DNA of 29,514 nucleotides from an uncultured Burkholderiaceae bacterium (GCA_938022295.1 CALIDR010000097.1:1-29514); one strand, 5' to 3'. Counted from the stretch's first letter, positions 1-10,084 are shown. Numbers and translations are program-made. Notes: generated by a model not told the origin, from the sequence alone.

Positions 1-1606
1 CGACGTCGACGCCGCCGGCCTCGAGCGACGCGTCGTCGGCCAGCGCCACGCGCAGCGCCGCCCACGGGCGCGGGCCGTGCTCGGCGAGCTCGCGTTCGAG
101 CCAGGCGACGAGCGGGCCGTGCGGCGCGGGCAGCGCGTGCAGCAGCTCGTGGTCCTGGGCCGACAGGCCGTCCCACCACTCGCCGCGCGCGAGCAGCATC
201 TGCAGCACGCGGTCCTCGGGCTTGCGCGGCGGCAGCCGCGTGCCGCCCGTCGCGCGTGGCGGCAGGCGGGGGCGGGGCCGGTCGGCGGCGGTGCGCATCG
301 CTGCCGGGGCCTGCCAGAGCGCAGCCAGCTCGTCGAGCGGCAACGCGCCCAGCCGGGCCAGTTCGGCCAGCACCTGCCGGCGCAGCGCGCCGTCGGGCAG
401 CTGCGACCACAGCGGCCGCGCCTGCGCGAGCATGCGCGCGCGGCCTTCGGCGCTGGCGAGGTCGCAGTCGGTCTGCGCGACCTCGATCAGTTCGCGCGAC
501 AGCGGCACCGCGTCGGCCATCAGGCGCTCGAACGCTTCGCGGCCGTGCGCGCGCACGTACGAGTCGGGGTCGTGCTCGGGCGGCAGGAACAGGAAGCGGA
601 AGCTGCGCGTGTCGCTCGCGTGGGGCAGCGCTGCCTCGAGTGCGCGCACGGCGGCGCGGCGGCCGGCGGCGTCGCCGTCGAACGCGAAGACGACGCGGTC
701 GGTGAAGCGCAGCAGCTTGGCCACGTGCTCGGGCGTGCAGGCGGTGCCGAGCGTGGCCACCGCGTTGGGCAGCCCGAGCTGCGCCAGCGCGACGACGTCC
801 ATGTAGCCCTCGACGACGAGCGCCACGCCGCGCTCGCGCAGCGCGGTGCGCGCCTCGTACAGGCCGTAGAGCTCGCGCCCCTTGTGGAACAGCGGCGTCT
901 CGGGGGAGTTGAGGTACTTCGGCTCGCCGCGGTCGAGCACCCGCGCACCGAAGCCGATCACCTCGCCCTTGACGCTGCGGATCGGGAACATGATGCGGTC
1001 GCGGAAGCGGTCGTAGCGCCGCTCGTCCTCGCCTTCGTCGCCGTGCACGATCACGAGCCCGGCCTCGGCGAGCAGCGGATCGTCGTAGCGCGGGAACACG
1101 CTGGCCAGTCCCCGCCAGCTGTCGGGCGCGTAGCCGAGCGCGAAGCGCGCCGCGATCTCGCCCGACAGGCCGCGCGACTTGAGGTAGTCGATCGCGCGCG
1201 GGCTGGCCTTGAGCTGCCGGCGGTAGTGCGCGGCGGCCGTCTTCAGCACGCCGGCGAGCGTAGCTTCCCGCTCGCGCTGGCGGGCGGCGTGGTCGCGCTG
1301 CTCGGGGCTCGTCTCGTCCTGCGGCACGGGCAGGCCCACCTGCTGGGCCAGCTCGTGCACTGCCTCGACGAAGCTCATGCCATGGTGCTCGACGAGAAAG
1401 CGGATCGCGTCGCCGCTCGCGCCGCAGCCGAAGCAGTGATAGAACTGCTTGGCCGGGCTGACGGTGAAGCTCGGTGTCTTCTCGCCGTGGAACGGGCACA
1501 GGCCGACGAGGTTGGCGCCGGTCTTGCGCAGCGCGACGTGGCGGCCGACGACGTCGACGATGTCGACGCGCGCGAGCAACTCCTGGATGAAACCCGGCGG
1601 GATCAT
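1..1606 (-). CDS. dnaG: DNA primase DnaG (partial, C-terminus beyond the window)
   Basis: DnaG makes the RNA primers for chromosome replication. Read from the ATG at 1606, the protein starts MIPPGFIQEL and shows the N-terminal CHC2 zinc-binding domain: C37 and H40 (CPFH) and C58 and C61 (CFGC). The primase core follows, with the motif GFGARVLD and the TOPRIM acidic motifs VVEGYMDVVAL and FAFDGDAAGRRA, which bind the catalytic metal. The frame stays open to the window edge, about 535 residues, so the missing piece is the C-terminal helicase (DnaB)-binding domain. The start is the first ATG before the conserved PPGFI segment. No strong Shine-Dalgarno sequence is visible. The gene lies downstream of an H-NS gene rather than of rpsU. 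The identification is secure; only the exact start is slightly uncertain. Confidence 0.96.
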   Translation of the reverse strand, partial: MIPPGFIQELLARVDIVDVVGRHVALRKTGANLVGLCPFHGEKTPSFTVSPAKQFYHCFGCGASGDAIRFLVEHHGMSFVEAVHELAQQVGLPVPQDETSPEQRDHAARQREREATLAGVLKTAAAHYRRQLKASPRAIDYLKSRGLSGEIAARFALGYAPDSWRGLASVFPRYDDPLLAEAGLVIVHGDEGEDERRYDRFRDRIMFPIRSVKGEVIGFGARVLDRGEPKYLNSPETPLFHKGRELYGLYEARTALRERGVALVVEGYMDVVALAQLGLPNAVATLGTACTPEHVAKLLRFTDRVVFAFDGDAAGRRAAVRALEAALPHASDTRSFRFLFLPPEHDPDSYVRAHGREAFERLMADAVPLSRELIEVAQTDCDLASAEGRARMLAQARPLWSQLPDGALRRQVLAELARLGALPLDELAALWQAPAAMRTAADRPRPRLPPRATGGTRLPPRKPEDRVLQMLLARGEWWDGLSAQDHELLHALPAPHGPLVAWLERELAEHGPRPWAALRVALADDASLEAGGVDV

Positions 1607-1728
1607 CGGGGCAGTCTAGCGGCCCCGTCGCCGTGCTCGCGAGGCGCAGCCACCGCGTGCTCGCCCGCGCCGACTGCCATGCGCCCGGATACCGCGATCG
1701 CGGTCGCGCTGGCAATCGTGAAAGCGTC

Positions 1729-1760
1729 CCGCCGGCAGGGGATTATGTCGCTGCCGGCGG
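1729..1760 (-). terminator. Probable terminator hairpin after the H-NS gene
   Basis: A perfect 10-bp inverted repeat, CCGCCGGCAG (1729-1738) and CTGCCGGCGG (1751-1760), encloses a 12-nt loop. It lies 8 bases beyond the H-NS stop codon in the direction of transcription. On the minus strand it is followed by GACGCTTTC, which has only a short T run, so termination strength is uncertain. It separates the H-NS gene from dnaG and suggests that dnaG has its own promoter. Confidence 0.5.
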
Positions 1761-1768
1761 AACGCGAC

Positions 1769-2074
1769 TCACACCGCGAAATCCGACAACTGCCGCCCGG
1801 CCGCGAGTTCCGCACGCAGCCACTTCGGTTGCAGGCCGCGGCCGCTCCAGGTATCGCCGGTGGCGGGGTTGCGGAATTTGATCGGCGCTTTTCGCCCAGC
1901 CGGGCTCTTCGGTGCCGCGGGCGCCCGGCTCGACAAATCGGCCATCGTCAGGCCGTGTTCGGCCATCAGGGCCTTCACTTTGGCAATCGCTTCGGCGCGC
2001 TCGGTGCGGCGGGTTTCGATGATCTGCTTCTCGAGTTCGGCTTTCTGGGCCAGCAGTTCCTGCAGCGTGGGCAT
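1769..2074 (-). CDS. H-NS family nucleoid-associated protein
   Basis: A 101-residue DNA-binding protein of the H-NS histone family (Bordetella/Burkholderia type). Residues 1-40 (LQELLAQKAELEKQI, then TERAEAIAKVKALMAEHGL) form the charged coiled-coil oligomerisation region. A proline/lysine-rich linker follows, and the C-terminus carries the family DNA-binding motif KFRNPATGDTWSGRGLQPKWL. Such proteins bind AT-rich DNA and silence acquired genes. The ATG at 2074 has a GGAG Shine-Dalgarno sequence upstream (in CGGAGCCCCCC). A TAATAT sequence on the minus strand (2110-2105) is a possible -10 element, without a convincing -35. A hairpin follows the stop. The family call is firm; which of the cell's several H-NS paralogues this is cannot be told from the sequence. 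Confidence 0.93.
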   Translation of the reverse strand: MPTLQELLAQKAELEKQIIETRRTERAEAIAKVKALMAEHGLTMADLSSRAPAAPKSPAGRKAPIKFRNPATGDTWSGRGLQPKWLRAELAAGRQLSDFAV

Positions 2075-2343
2075 GGGGGGCTCCGAATAGGGTTTGCGGG
2101 CGCGATATTACTGCGGAATCGGGATAACGTGGGCTCGGGGATTCGCTGAATCTCGGTACGACGGCGCGCGGGGCTCGTCGCGGCAAAGCCGCGTGCACTC
2201 GGGCGCGAAAGAATCCCGGCGCGGGCGGTGGCTCGGCGGACCGGCGCGGGACGTCGGCGCATCGCCGTGCCGCCGGCGTCGGGACCGGCGGCGGGGCCGC
2301 TCCGAGTGGCGGCGACGGGGCAGAAGCGGCTCGCGCCTCACTA
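2075..2343. other. Non-coding divergent region between the H-NS and iron-binding protein genes
   Basis: Together with the promoter at 2344-2373, this 332-base gap (2075-2406) lies between divergent genes. I find no convincing gene in it: open frames here lack ribosome sites and recognisable protein features. It holds the H-NS ribosome site and a weak -10 (2105-2110), and a small perfect hairpin CGCGGC-AAA-GCCGCG at 2179-2193 of unknown function. The rest is GC-rich sequence in which I see nothing specific. Confidence 0.5.
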
Positions 2344-2373
2344 TTGCAAATAAGAACGCTTCGTGTTTACAAT
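2344..2373 (+). promoter_or_regulatory. Sigma-70 type promoter of the iron-binding protein gene
   Basis: TTGCAA (2344-2349, -35) and TACAAT (2368-2373, -10) are separated by 18 bp, 33 bases before the ATG at 2407. The element stands out as AT-rich against the GC-rich surroundings. The spacer contains the imperfect Fur-like dyad described separately. Confidence 0.6.
2349..2367. promoter_or_regulatory. Possible Fur operator inside the promoter spacer
   Basis: A 19-bp imperfect dyad, AATAAGAA-CGC-TTCGTGTT, whose arms match at 6 of 8 positions. It has the length of a Fur box and resembles the AAATGAGAA/TTCTCATTT type of site seen upstream of iron genes in betaproteobacteria. It fills the -35/-10 spacer, where a bound repressor would block RNA polymerase. 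The match is imperfect, and the assignment leans on the iron-transport function of the downstream gene. Confidence 0.4.
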
Positions 2374-2406
2374 GCAAGCCGCCTCGTTCTCACTCTCCAG
2401 GCTGCA

Positions 2407-3465
2407 ATGACCTCGACTCCCTCCCGCCTCTCCCGCCGCGTCTGGCTTGCCGGCGCCCTCGTCCTCGCCACCGGGCTGACGCCTGCCGTCGCGCAAGAGC
2501 GGGTGCTGAACCTCTACTCGGCGCGCCACTACCAGACCGACGAGCGCCTGTACGGCGACTTCACGAAGGCCACCGGCGTCCGCATCAACCGGGTCGACGC
2601 CGACGACGCGGGCATCCTCGCGCGCCTGCAGGCCGAAGGCAGCGCGAGCCCGGCCGACGTCGTGCTGCTCGTCGACGCCGCGCGCCTGTGGCGCGCCGAG
2701 CAGGACGGCCTGTTCCAGCCCGTGAAGTCCGCCGTGCTCGAACAGCGCATCCCGGCGCAATTCCGCGGCGCCGACGGCGGCGAGGGTTCGCGGTGGTTCG
2801 GGTTTTCGACCCGCGCCCGCGTGCTCGTCTACGATCCGAAGCGGCTGAAGGCCGAGCAGGTCGACGCCTACGAGAAACTGGCCGACCCGGCGCTCAAGGG
2901 GCTGGTGTGCATGCGCTCGGGGTCGCACCCGTACAACCTGAGCCTGTTCGGGTCGGTGATCGAACATCTCGGTGCGGAAAAGGCCGAGGCTTGGCTGCGC
3001 GGTTTGAAGGACAACCTCGCGCGCGACCCGAAGGGCGGCGACACCGACCAGATTCGGGCGGTGGCGGCCGGGGAATGCGCGGTGGCGGTCACCAACAGCT
3101 ACTACTACGCGCGCCTGATGCGCTCGGGAAACCCGGCCGACAAGGCCGTCGTCGACGCCACGCGCGTTGTCTTTCCCAACCAGGCGACGTGGGGCACCCA
3201 CGTCAACATTTCCGGCGGCGCGGTGGCGCGGCACGCCAGGAATCGCGACGCCGCGGTGCAGTTTCTCGAATACCTGGCCAGCGACAGCGCGCAGCGCTAC
3301 TTCGCCGACGGCAACAACGAGTATCCGACGGTCGGCGGCGTGGCGACCGAGAACCCGGCGCTGACGGCACTGGGCCGCTTCAAGGCCGAGACGGTGCCGG
3401 TGGCGAAGGTGGGGGCCAACACGGCGCAGGTGCAGCGGATGCTGGACCGCGTCGGCCTGAAGTGA
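2407..3465 (+). CDS. Periplasmic ferric-iron ABC transporter substrate-binding protein (FbpA/FutA family)
   Basis: A 352-residue extracytoplasmic binding protein that would capture Fe(III) for an ABC importer. The N-terminus has a signal peptide: SRRVWLAG (a possible twin-arginine motif) followed by the hydrophobic stretch ALVLATGLTPAVAQ, with likely cleavage near residue 29. The mature protein begins VLNLYSARHYQTDERLY, the typical opening of FbpA/FutA proteins. The segment VTNSYYYARLM supplies the tyrosines that coordinate iron in this family. The ATG at 2407 was chosen because it gives a normal-length signal peptide and sits downstream of a good promoter. An upstream in-frame TTG lies within the -35 element and is rejected. 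No permease or ATPase gene is adjacent, so its partners must be elsewhere. yggX, another iron gene, lies convergently beside it. Family secure; iron specificity is inferred from the family. Confidence 0.9.
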   Translation: MTSTPSRLSRRVWLAGALVLATGLTPAVAQERVLNLYSARHYQTDERLYGDFTKATGVRINRVDADDAGILARLQAEGSASPADVVLLVDAARLWRAEQDGLFQPVKSAVLEQRIPAQFRGADGGEGSRWFGFSTRARVLVYDPKRLKAEQVDAYEKLADPALKGLVCMRSGSHPYNLSLFGSVIEHLGAEKAEAWLRGLKDNLARDPKGGDTDQIRAVAAGECAVAVTNSYYYARLMRSGNPADKAVVDATRVVFPNQATWGTHVNISGGAVARHARNRDAAVQFLEYLASDSAQRYFADGNNEYPTVGGVATENPALTALGRFKAETVPVAKVGANTAQVQRMLDRVGLK

Positions 3466-3470
3466 TCGCG

Positions 3471-3496
3471 GCCCGGCCGGCGTTCGCCGGCCGGGC
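3471..3496. terminator. Bidirectional hairpin between convergent genes
   Basis: A perfect 11-bp inverted repeat, GCCCGGCCGGC-GTTC-GCCGGCCGGGC, fills the gap between the iron-binding protein stop (3465) and the yggX stop (3499). It has no T tract on either side, but the position between convergent genes and the strength of the stem support a shared terminator. Confidence 0.6.
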
Positions 3497-3498
3497 GT

Positions 3499-3774
3499 TC
3501 AGCTGCCGGCCGGCGGCACGTAGCCGGCTGGCTTGTCCGCGCCGGCGCCGAAGAAGAACTGCTCCATCTGCCGCGCCAGGTACTGCCGCGCGCGCGCGTC
3601 GGCGAGATTGAGCCGGTTCTCGTTGACGAGCATCGTCTGGTGGCGCTTCCACATCTCGAAGGCCTCCTTCGAGACGTTGTCGTAGATGCGCTTGCCGAGT
3701 TCGCCCGGGTAGGGCGGGAAGGCGAGGCCCTCGGCCTCCTTCTTCAGGTACACGCACTGGACCATGCGGGTCAT
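3499..3774 (-). CDS. yggX: Probable Fe(2+)-trafficking / oxidative damage protection protein YggX
   Basis: A 91-residue cytoplasmic protein of the YggX family, which protects iron-sulfur clusters from oxidative damage and is thought to handle Fe(II). It opens MTRMVQCVYLKKEAEGL with the conserved Cys7, and has the family signatures FPPYPGELGKRI, EAFEMWKRHQTMLVNENRLN and an ARQYLARQMEQFFFG C-terminal helix. The length matches the family (about 90 residues). The ATG at 3774 has a clear AGGAG ribosome site. The gene lies 14 bp after argA on the same strand, an arrangement common in Burkholderiales, so it is probably co-transcribed with argA. Very secure. Confidence 0.95.
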   Translation of the reverse strand: MTRMVQCVYLKKEAEGLAFPPYPGELGKRIYDNVSKEAFEMWKRHQTMLVNENRLNLADARARQYLARQMEQFFFGAGADKPAGYVPPAGS

Positions 3775-3788
3775 CGGGTTCTCCTGGA

Positions 3789-5129
<1,341 letters not shown>

Positions 5130-5197
5130 GACGCGCCGGATTGTGCCGCAGCCTCCTTCGGCGGACCGTCCCGTGCCTCGGGATAATCCGCGCCCCG

Positions 5198-8100
5198 ATG
5201 CCGCCGCCGCGCGCGAACCCAGTCCCCCCGATCACGTACCCCGAAGCGCTGCCGGTCTCGGCCAGGCGCGACGAGATCGCGCGCGCGGTGCGCGAGCACC
5301 CGGTCGTGATCGTCTGCGGCGAGACCGGCTCGGGCAAGACGACGCAGCTGCCCAAGATCGCGCTCGAGCTCGGCCGCGGGCTGGGTGCGGGCGGGGCAGG
5401 GCTCATCGGCCACACGCAGCCGCGGCGCATCGCCGCCTCGAGCGTGGCCAAGCGCATCGCCGAGGAGCTGAACACGCCGCTCGGCGAAGTCGTCGGCTAC
5501 AAGGTGCGCTTCCACGACCGCCTGCAGCCGGGTGCCAGCGTCAAGCTGATGACCGACGGGATCCTGCTCGCCGAGACGCAGAGCGACCCGCTGCTGAAGG
5601 CCTACGACACGATCATCGTCGACGAGGCGCACGAGCGAAGCCTGAACATCGACTTCCTGCTCGGGCACCTGCTGCACATCCTGCCGCGCCGCCCCGACCT
5701 GAAGGTGATCGTGACCTCGGCGACGATCGACGCCGAGCGCTTCGCGAACCACTTCGCGAGTGCCCGCGGCCCGGCGCCGGTGGTGCAGGTCAGCGGCCGG
5801 CTGTACCCGGTCGAGCAGCGCTGGCGCCCCTTCGACGACAAGAAGGATTACAACCTCGACGACGCGATCGCCGACGCCGTCGACGAGCTGTGGCGCGAGG
5901 GCCCGGGCGACATCCTCGTGTTCCTGCCCGGCGAGCGCGAGATCCGCGACGCCGCCGACCACCTGCGCAGGCACCTGGCCAGCCAGCACCGCGGCGGCCC
6001 GCCCGCGGAGATCCTGCCGCTGTTCGCGCGCCTGTCCCAGGCCGAGCAGGACCGCGTGTTCACGCCAGGCAACGGCCGGCGCATCGTGCTCGCGACCAAC
6101 GTCGCCGAGACGTCGCTCACGGTGCCCGGCATCCGCTACGTGATCGACTCGGGCCTGGCGCGCGTCAAGCGCTACAGCTACCGCAGCAAGGTCGAGCAGC
6201 TGCAGGTCGAGCCGATCAGCCAGGCAGCGGCGAACCAGCGCGCGGGGCGCTGCGGGCGGGTCGCCGACGGCATCTGCATCCGCCTCTACGACGAGGCCTC
6301 GTTCGCCGCGCGGCCGCGCTTCACGGATCCCGAGATCCTGCGCTCGTCGCTGGCCGGCGTGATCCTGCGCATGAAGTCGCTCGGCCTCGGCGCCGTCGAG
6401 GACTTCCCGTTCCTCGAGCGCCCGCCGGGCAAGGCGATCGCCGACGGCTACGCGCTGCTCGCAGAACTCGGCGCCGTCGACGACGCCAACGAGCTGACCT
6501 CCATCGGCCGCGAGCTCGCGCGGCTGCCGCTCGACCCGCGCGTGGGCCGCATGATCCTCGAGGCGCGGCAGCGCCATGCGCTGACCGAGGTGCTCGTCAT
6601 CGCCAGCGCGCTGAGCGGCCAGGACGTGCGCGACCGCCCGCTCGACCAGCAGCAGGCCGCCGACGAGAAGCACAAGGCCTTCGACGACGAGAAGTCGGAA
6701 TTCATGGGCACGCTGAAGCTGTGGCGGTGGATCGAGGCCGCGCGCGGCGTGCACGGCCACGCCGGCGAGACCACCGACACGCACAAGCTCAGCCACCGCC
6801 AGCAGGAACAGCGCCTGCGCGAGCACTTCGTCAGCCCGCGGCGCGCGCGCGAGTGGCGCGACATCCACGCGCAGCTGCACACGGTGGTCGCCGAGCACGG
6901 CTGGCCGCTGAACACGGCGCCGGCCACCTACGAGCAGATCCACTGCTCGCTGCTCGCCGGGCTGCTCGGCAACGTGGGTGTCAAGGCCGACGACGACGAG
7001 CACTACCTCGGCGCGCGCGGCATCAAGTTCTGGCGCCACCCCGGCGCGCACCTGTCGAAGAAGCCGGGGCGCTGGATCGTCGCCGCCGAGCTCGTCGAGA
7101 CGACGCGCCTCTTCGGCCGCGGCATCGCGACGATCGAGCCGAAGTGGATCGAGGCCATGGCCGGCCACCTGCTGAAGAAGCAGCTGCTCGAGCCGCACTG
7201 GGAGAAGAAGGCCGGCGAAGTCGTCGCGCTCGAGCGCGCGACGCTGTACGGCCTCGTGCTCTACAACGACCGCCGCGTCAGCTACGCCAAGGTCGACCCG
7301 GCCGGGGCGCGCGAGATCTTCATCCGCGAGGCGCTCGTCGCGGGGCTCACCGACGACACCTGGGACACCAGGCTGCCGTTCTTCGCGCACAACCGCAAGC
7401 TGATCCGCCAGGTGCAGGAGCTCGAGCACAAGTCGCGGCGGCAGGACGTGCTCGTCGACGACGAGCTCATCTACGCCTTCTACGACGCGCAGATCCCGGC
7501 CGAGGTCACCGGCGGCGCGGCGCTCGAGCACTGGTACCGCGACGAGGTGAAGCGCCGGCCGGACCTGCTGCAGCTCACGCGCGACGACCTGATGCGCCAC
7601 GAGGCGGCCGGCGTCACGACGGCGGCGTTCCCGAAGGTGGTGCGCCTGGGCGGCGTCGACTGCGCGGCGAGCTACCTGCACGCGCCCGGCGACGCGAAGG
7701 ACGGCCTGACGGTGACGGTGCCGATCTATGCGCTCAACCAGGTCAGCGACGAGCGCTGCGAGTGGCTGGTGCCCGGGATGCTGAAGGAGAAGGTCGTCGC
7801 GCTGCTGAAGACGCTGCCCGGCAAGCCGCGCTCGCGGCTGCTGCCGCTGCCCGAGTTCGCGCAGGCCTTCGTCGACGCGACGCCGTTCGGCGACGGCTCG
7901 CTCGTCGACCGCCTGCTCGCCGCGGTGCGCGAGCGCACGCAGCTGCCGGTGCAGCGTGCCGACTTCAAGCTCGAGCAGCTGAGCCCGCACCTGCTGATGA
8001 ACCTGCGCGTCGTCGACGAGCACGGCCGCCAGCTCGCAATGGGCCGCCACCTGCCGACGCTGAAGGCCGAGCTCGGGGGCCAGGCGAGGAGTGCGTTCCA

Positions 8101-9082
8101 GGCGCTCGCGGCGCTGAAGCTCGCCGCGGCGGCACCACCGGCGGCGGCGCCGATGCCCGCTGCGCCTCCCGCGGTGGCGTCGCGCGGCGTCGTCGCCACC
8201 GTCGAGCGCCGCGCACCGCCGGCCGAGGCCGCGGCGGGGGCCTACACCGCATGGACCTTCGGGGAGCTGCCCGAGCTGATGGATATCCGCAAGGGCGGGC
8301 AGACGCTGGTCGGCTTTCCGGCACTCGTCGACCGCGGCACGCACGTCGAGATCGAGGTCTTCGACGAACCCGAAGTCGCGGCGGCGAAGCACCGCGTCGG
8401 CCTGCGCCGGCTCGTCGCGCTGCAGATCCGCGAGCCGCTGAAGTACCTCGAGAAGCACATCCCCGACCTGCAGGCGATGGCGGCGCAGTACATGAGCCTC
8501 GGCACGCTCGAGGAGCTGCGCGCGCAGATCGTCGACGTCGCGCTCGACCGCGCCTTCCTCGCCGAGCCGCTGCCCACCGACGAGCGCGGCTTCAAGGCGC
8601 GCGTCGACGAAGGCCGCGCGCGGCTGAACCTGATCGCGCAGGAGGTCGCGCGCCAGGCCGGCGCGATCCTCGCCGAGTACGCGGTCGCCACGCGCAAGCT
8701 CAAGGACAGCCGTGTGCCGAAGGAGGTGGCCGACGACATCGCCGCGCAGCTGCATAGCCTGGTGCCCAAGCGCTTCCTCGTCGAGACGCCGTGGGCGCAG
8801 CTGCAGCACCTGCCGCGCTACCTGAAGGCGATCGTGCTGCGGCTCGACAAGTGGCGCGCGGACCCGGCGCGCGACGCGCAGCGGCTCGCCGAGCTGCGTC
8901 CGCTCGAACAGCGCTGGCTCAAGCGCGTCGCCGAGCTGAAGGGCCGGCGCGACGCGCGGCTCGACGAATTCCGCTGGCTGCTCGAGGAGCTGCGCGTGAG
9001 CCTGTTCGCGCAGGAGCTGCGCACGCCGCAGCCGGTGAGCGTGAAGCGGCTGGAACGTGCCTGGGCGCAGCTGCAGGGGTAG
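5198..9082 (+). CDS. hrpA: ATP-dependent RNA helicase HrpA (DEAH family)
   Basis: A 1294-residue DEAH-box RNA helicase, the length usual for HrpA. The Walker A motif GETGSGKTT is at residues 41-49, DEAH at 142-145, SAT (motif III) in VIVTSATIDAERF, and motif VI in QRAGRCGRVADG. Winged-helix/ratchet and OB-fold regions follow, then the long HrpA-specific C-terminal domain (DUF3418) ending near LERAWAQLQG. The ATG at 5198 is preferred over an in-frame ATG at 5141: a GATAAT -10-like element at 5182-5187 lies between them, and homology begins with ITYPEALPVSARRDEI. If that element is real, the leader would be only a few bases long. The product is thought to act in RNA and ribosome quality control. 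The gene ends 5 bp before the stop of the convergent kinase gene. Confidence 0.95.
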   Translation: MPPPRANPVPPITYPEALPVSARRDEIARAVREHPVVIVCGETGSGKTTQLPKIALELGRGLGAGGAGLIGHTQPRRIAASSVAKRIAEELNTPLGEVVGYKVRFHDRLQPGASVKLMTDGILLAETQSDPLLKAYDTIIVDEAHERSLNIDFLLGHLLHILPRRPDLKVIVTSATIDAERFANHFASARGPAPVVQVSGRLYPVEQRWRPFDDKKDYNLDDAIADAVDELWREGPGDILVFLPGEREIRDAADHLRRHLASQHRGGPPAEILPLFARLSQAEQDRVFTPGNGRRIVLATNVAETSLTVPGIRYVIDSGLARVKRYSYRSKVEQLQVEPISQAAANQRAGRCGRVADGICIRLYDEASFAARPRFTDPEILRSSLAGVILRMKSLGLGAVEDFPFLERPPGKAIADGYALLAELGAVDDANELTSIGRELARLPLDPRVGRMILEARQRHALTEVLVIASALSGQDVRDRPLDQQQAADEKHKAFDDEKSEFMGTLKLWRWIEAARGVHGHAGETTDTHKLSHRQQEQRLREHFVSPRRAREWRDIHAQLHTVVAEHGWPLNTAPATYEQIHCSLLAGLLGNVGVKADDDEHYLGARGIKFWRHPGAHLSKKPGRWIVAAELVETTRLFGRGIATIEPKWIEAMAGHLLKKQLLEPHWEKKAGEVVALERATLYGLVLYNDRRVSYAKVDPAGAREIFIREALVAGLTDDTWDTRLPFFAHNRKLIRQVQELEHKSRRQDVLVDDELIYAFYDAQIPAEVTGGAALEHWYRDEVKRRPDLLQLTRDDLMRHEAAGVTTAAFPKVVRLGGVDCAASYLHAPGDAKDGLTVTVPIYALNQVSDERCEWLVPGMLKEKVVALLKTLPGKPRSRLLPLPEFAQAFVDATPFGDGSLVDRLLAAVRERTQLPVQRADFKLEQLSPHLLMNLRVVDEHGRQLAMGRHLPTLKAELGGQARSAFQALAALKLAAAAPPAAAPMPAAPPAVASRGVVATVERRAPPAEAAAGAYTAWTFGELPELMDIRKGGQTLVGFPALVDRGTHVEIEVFDEPEVAAAKHRVGLRRLVALQIREPLKYLEKHIPDLQAMAAQYMSLGTLEELRAQIVDVALDRAFLAEPLPTDERGFKARVDEGRARLNLIAQEVARQAGAILAEYAVATRKLKDSRVPKEVADDIAAQLHSLVPKRFLVETPWAQLQHLPRYLKAIVLRLDKWRADPARDAQRLAELRPLEQRWLKRVAELKGRRDARLDEFRWLLEELRVSLFAQELRTPQPVSVKRLERAWAQLQG

Positions 9083-9087
9083 GCACG

Positions 9088-9987
9088 TCAGCCGGTTTGC
9101 AGCAACGCGCGCGCGCAGGCGAGCGCCTGCGCGCGGTAGCTGCCACTGAACAGCACGACGTGGTTCAGCAGGTGGTACAGCTGGTACAGCGCGCGCCGCC
9201 GCGGGTACCCCGCGTGCAGCCCGGCGGCGTCGCGGTACGCGGGCCAGAAGCCCGCCGGCGCGCTGCCGAACAGCTCGATCATCGCCAGCTCGGCCTCGGC
9301 GTCGGACCACGACACGGCGGGGTCGAAGATCACCGGCGTGCCGTCGGCGAGCATGCCCCAGTTGCCGCTCCAGAGGTCGCCGTGGATCAGGCTCGGCCGC
9401 GGCTGGTGGCCGTCGGCGAAGAAGGCGGGCAGGGCGGCGATCACGTCGCCGACGGCGTCGACCAGCGCACCGTCGCGGCGGGCGTCGAGCCGCTCGCGCA
9501 TCGCGCCGAGCCGGTCGCGGGCGACGAAGCCGAGCCAGTCGTCACGGCCGCCACCGGCCGTCGGGGTGTTGCGCTGCGGCGTCGCGCCGATCACGTTGTC
9601 GCGCGGCCAGCCGTAACGCGGCGGCTCGACCGGCGCCGCGTGCAGCGCGCCGAGCGCGCGGCCGAAGCGCTCGCCGAAGCCGGCGTCGGGCGCGCGCAGG
9701 TCGAGCCACTCGAGCGCGAGCAGCACTGCGTCGCCGGCGTCGGCAAGGGCGGCCACCGCCGGCACGCGGACCGTGCGCGTCGCCGCGAGCGAGCGCAGCC
9801 CGTCGGCCTCGGCGTGCAGCGGTGCGGCCGCGTCGGCGGGCATCGACTTGACGAACAGCCGCACGTCGCCGCGCTGCGCCTGCCACGTCGCGCAGAAGCC
9901 GCTCGCGCCCAGCGGGCGCAGCGTCCAGCCGCCGCCGAGTTCGCGTGCGAGGGCGGCCACCAGGGCCGGGGCAGGGTCGTGGGCCAT
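9088..9987 (-). CDS. Fructosamine kinase family protein
   Basis: A 299-residue cytoplasmic kinase of the fructosamine/ketosamine-3-kinase family, which phosphorylates sugar adducts on proteins or amino acids and so helps reverse glycation. The aminoglycoside-phosphotransferase-like fold is evident: a lysine in RLFVKSMPAD (about residue 47), the catalytic loop SLIHGDLWSGNWG with D204 and N209, and the metal-binding VIFDPAVSWSDAEAELAM with D222. The C-terminal YQLYHLLNHVVLFSGSY segment is typical of the family. The start at 9987 gives MAHDPAPALVAAL and no good ribosome site; upstream in-frame starts have no support. It converges on hrpA with a 5-bp gap and diverges from the TrpB-like gene across 97 bp. 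Family secure, substrate unknown. Confidence 0.9.
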   Translation of the reverse strand: MAHDPAPALVAALARELGGGWTLRPLGASGFCATWQAQRGDVRLFVKSMPADAAAPLHAEADGLRSLAATRTVRVPAVAALADAGDAVLLALEWLDLRAPDAGFGERFGRALGALHAAPVEPPRYGWPRDNVIGATPQRNTPTAGGGRDDWLGFVARDRLGAMRERLDARRDGALVDAVGDVIAALPAFFADGHQPRPSLIHGDLWSGNWGMLADGTPVIFDPAVSWSDAEAELAMIELFGSAPAGFWPAYRDAAGLHAGYPRRRALYQLYHLLNHVVLFSGSYRAQALACARALLQTG

Positions 9988-10084
9988 CGGGAGATTGTCA
10001 TGGCGCCGGCCCCGGGTCAGCCCGCTGTCGTGCAGCGCCGGTAGCGGCGACACTGCGGCGGGTTCCACCAGCGAGGAGACGCGC

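Noticed and set aside
77..2149. Long plus-strand open frame opposite dnaG and the H-NS gene
   Set aside because: Its composition is low-complexity Arg/Ala-rich and the opposite strand encodes well-conserved DnaG and H-NS proteins.
5141..5197. Upstream in-frame ATG of hrpA, adding 19 residues
   Set aside because: It lies before a GATAAT -10-like element and the added residues show no similarity to the family start.
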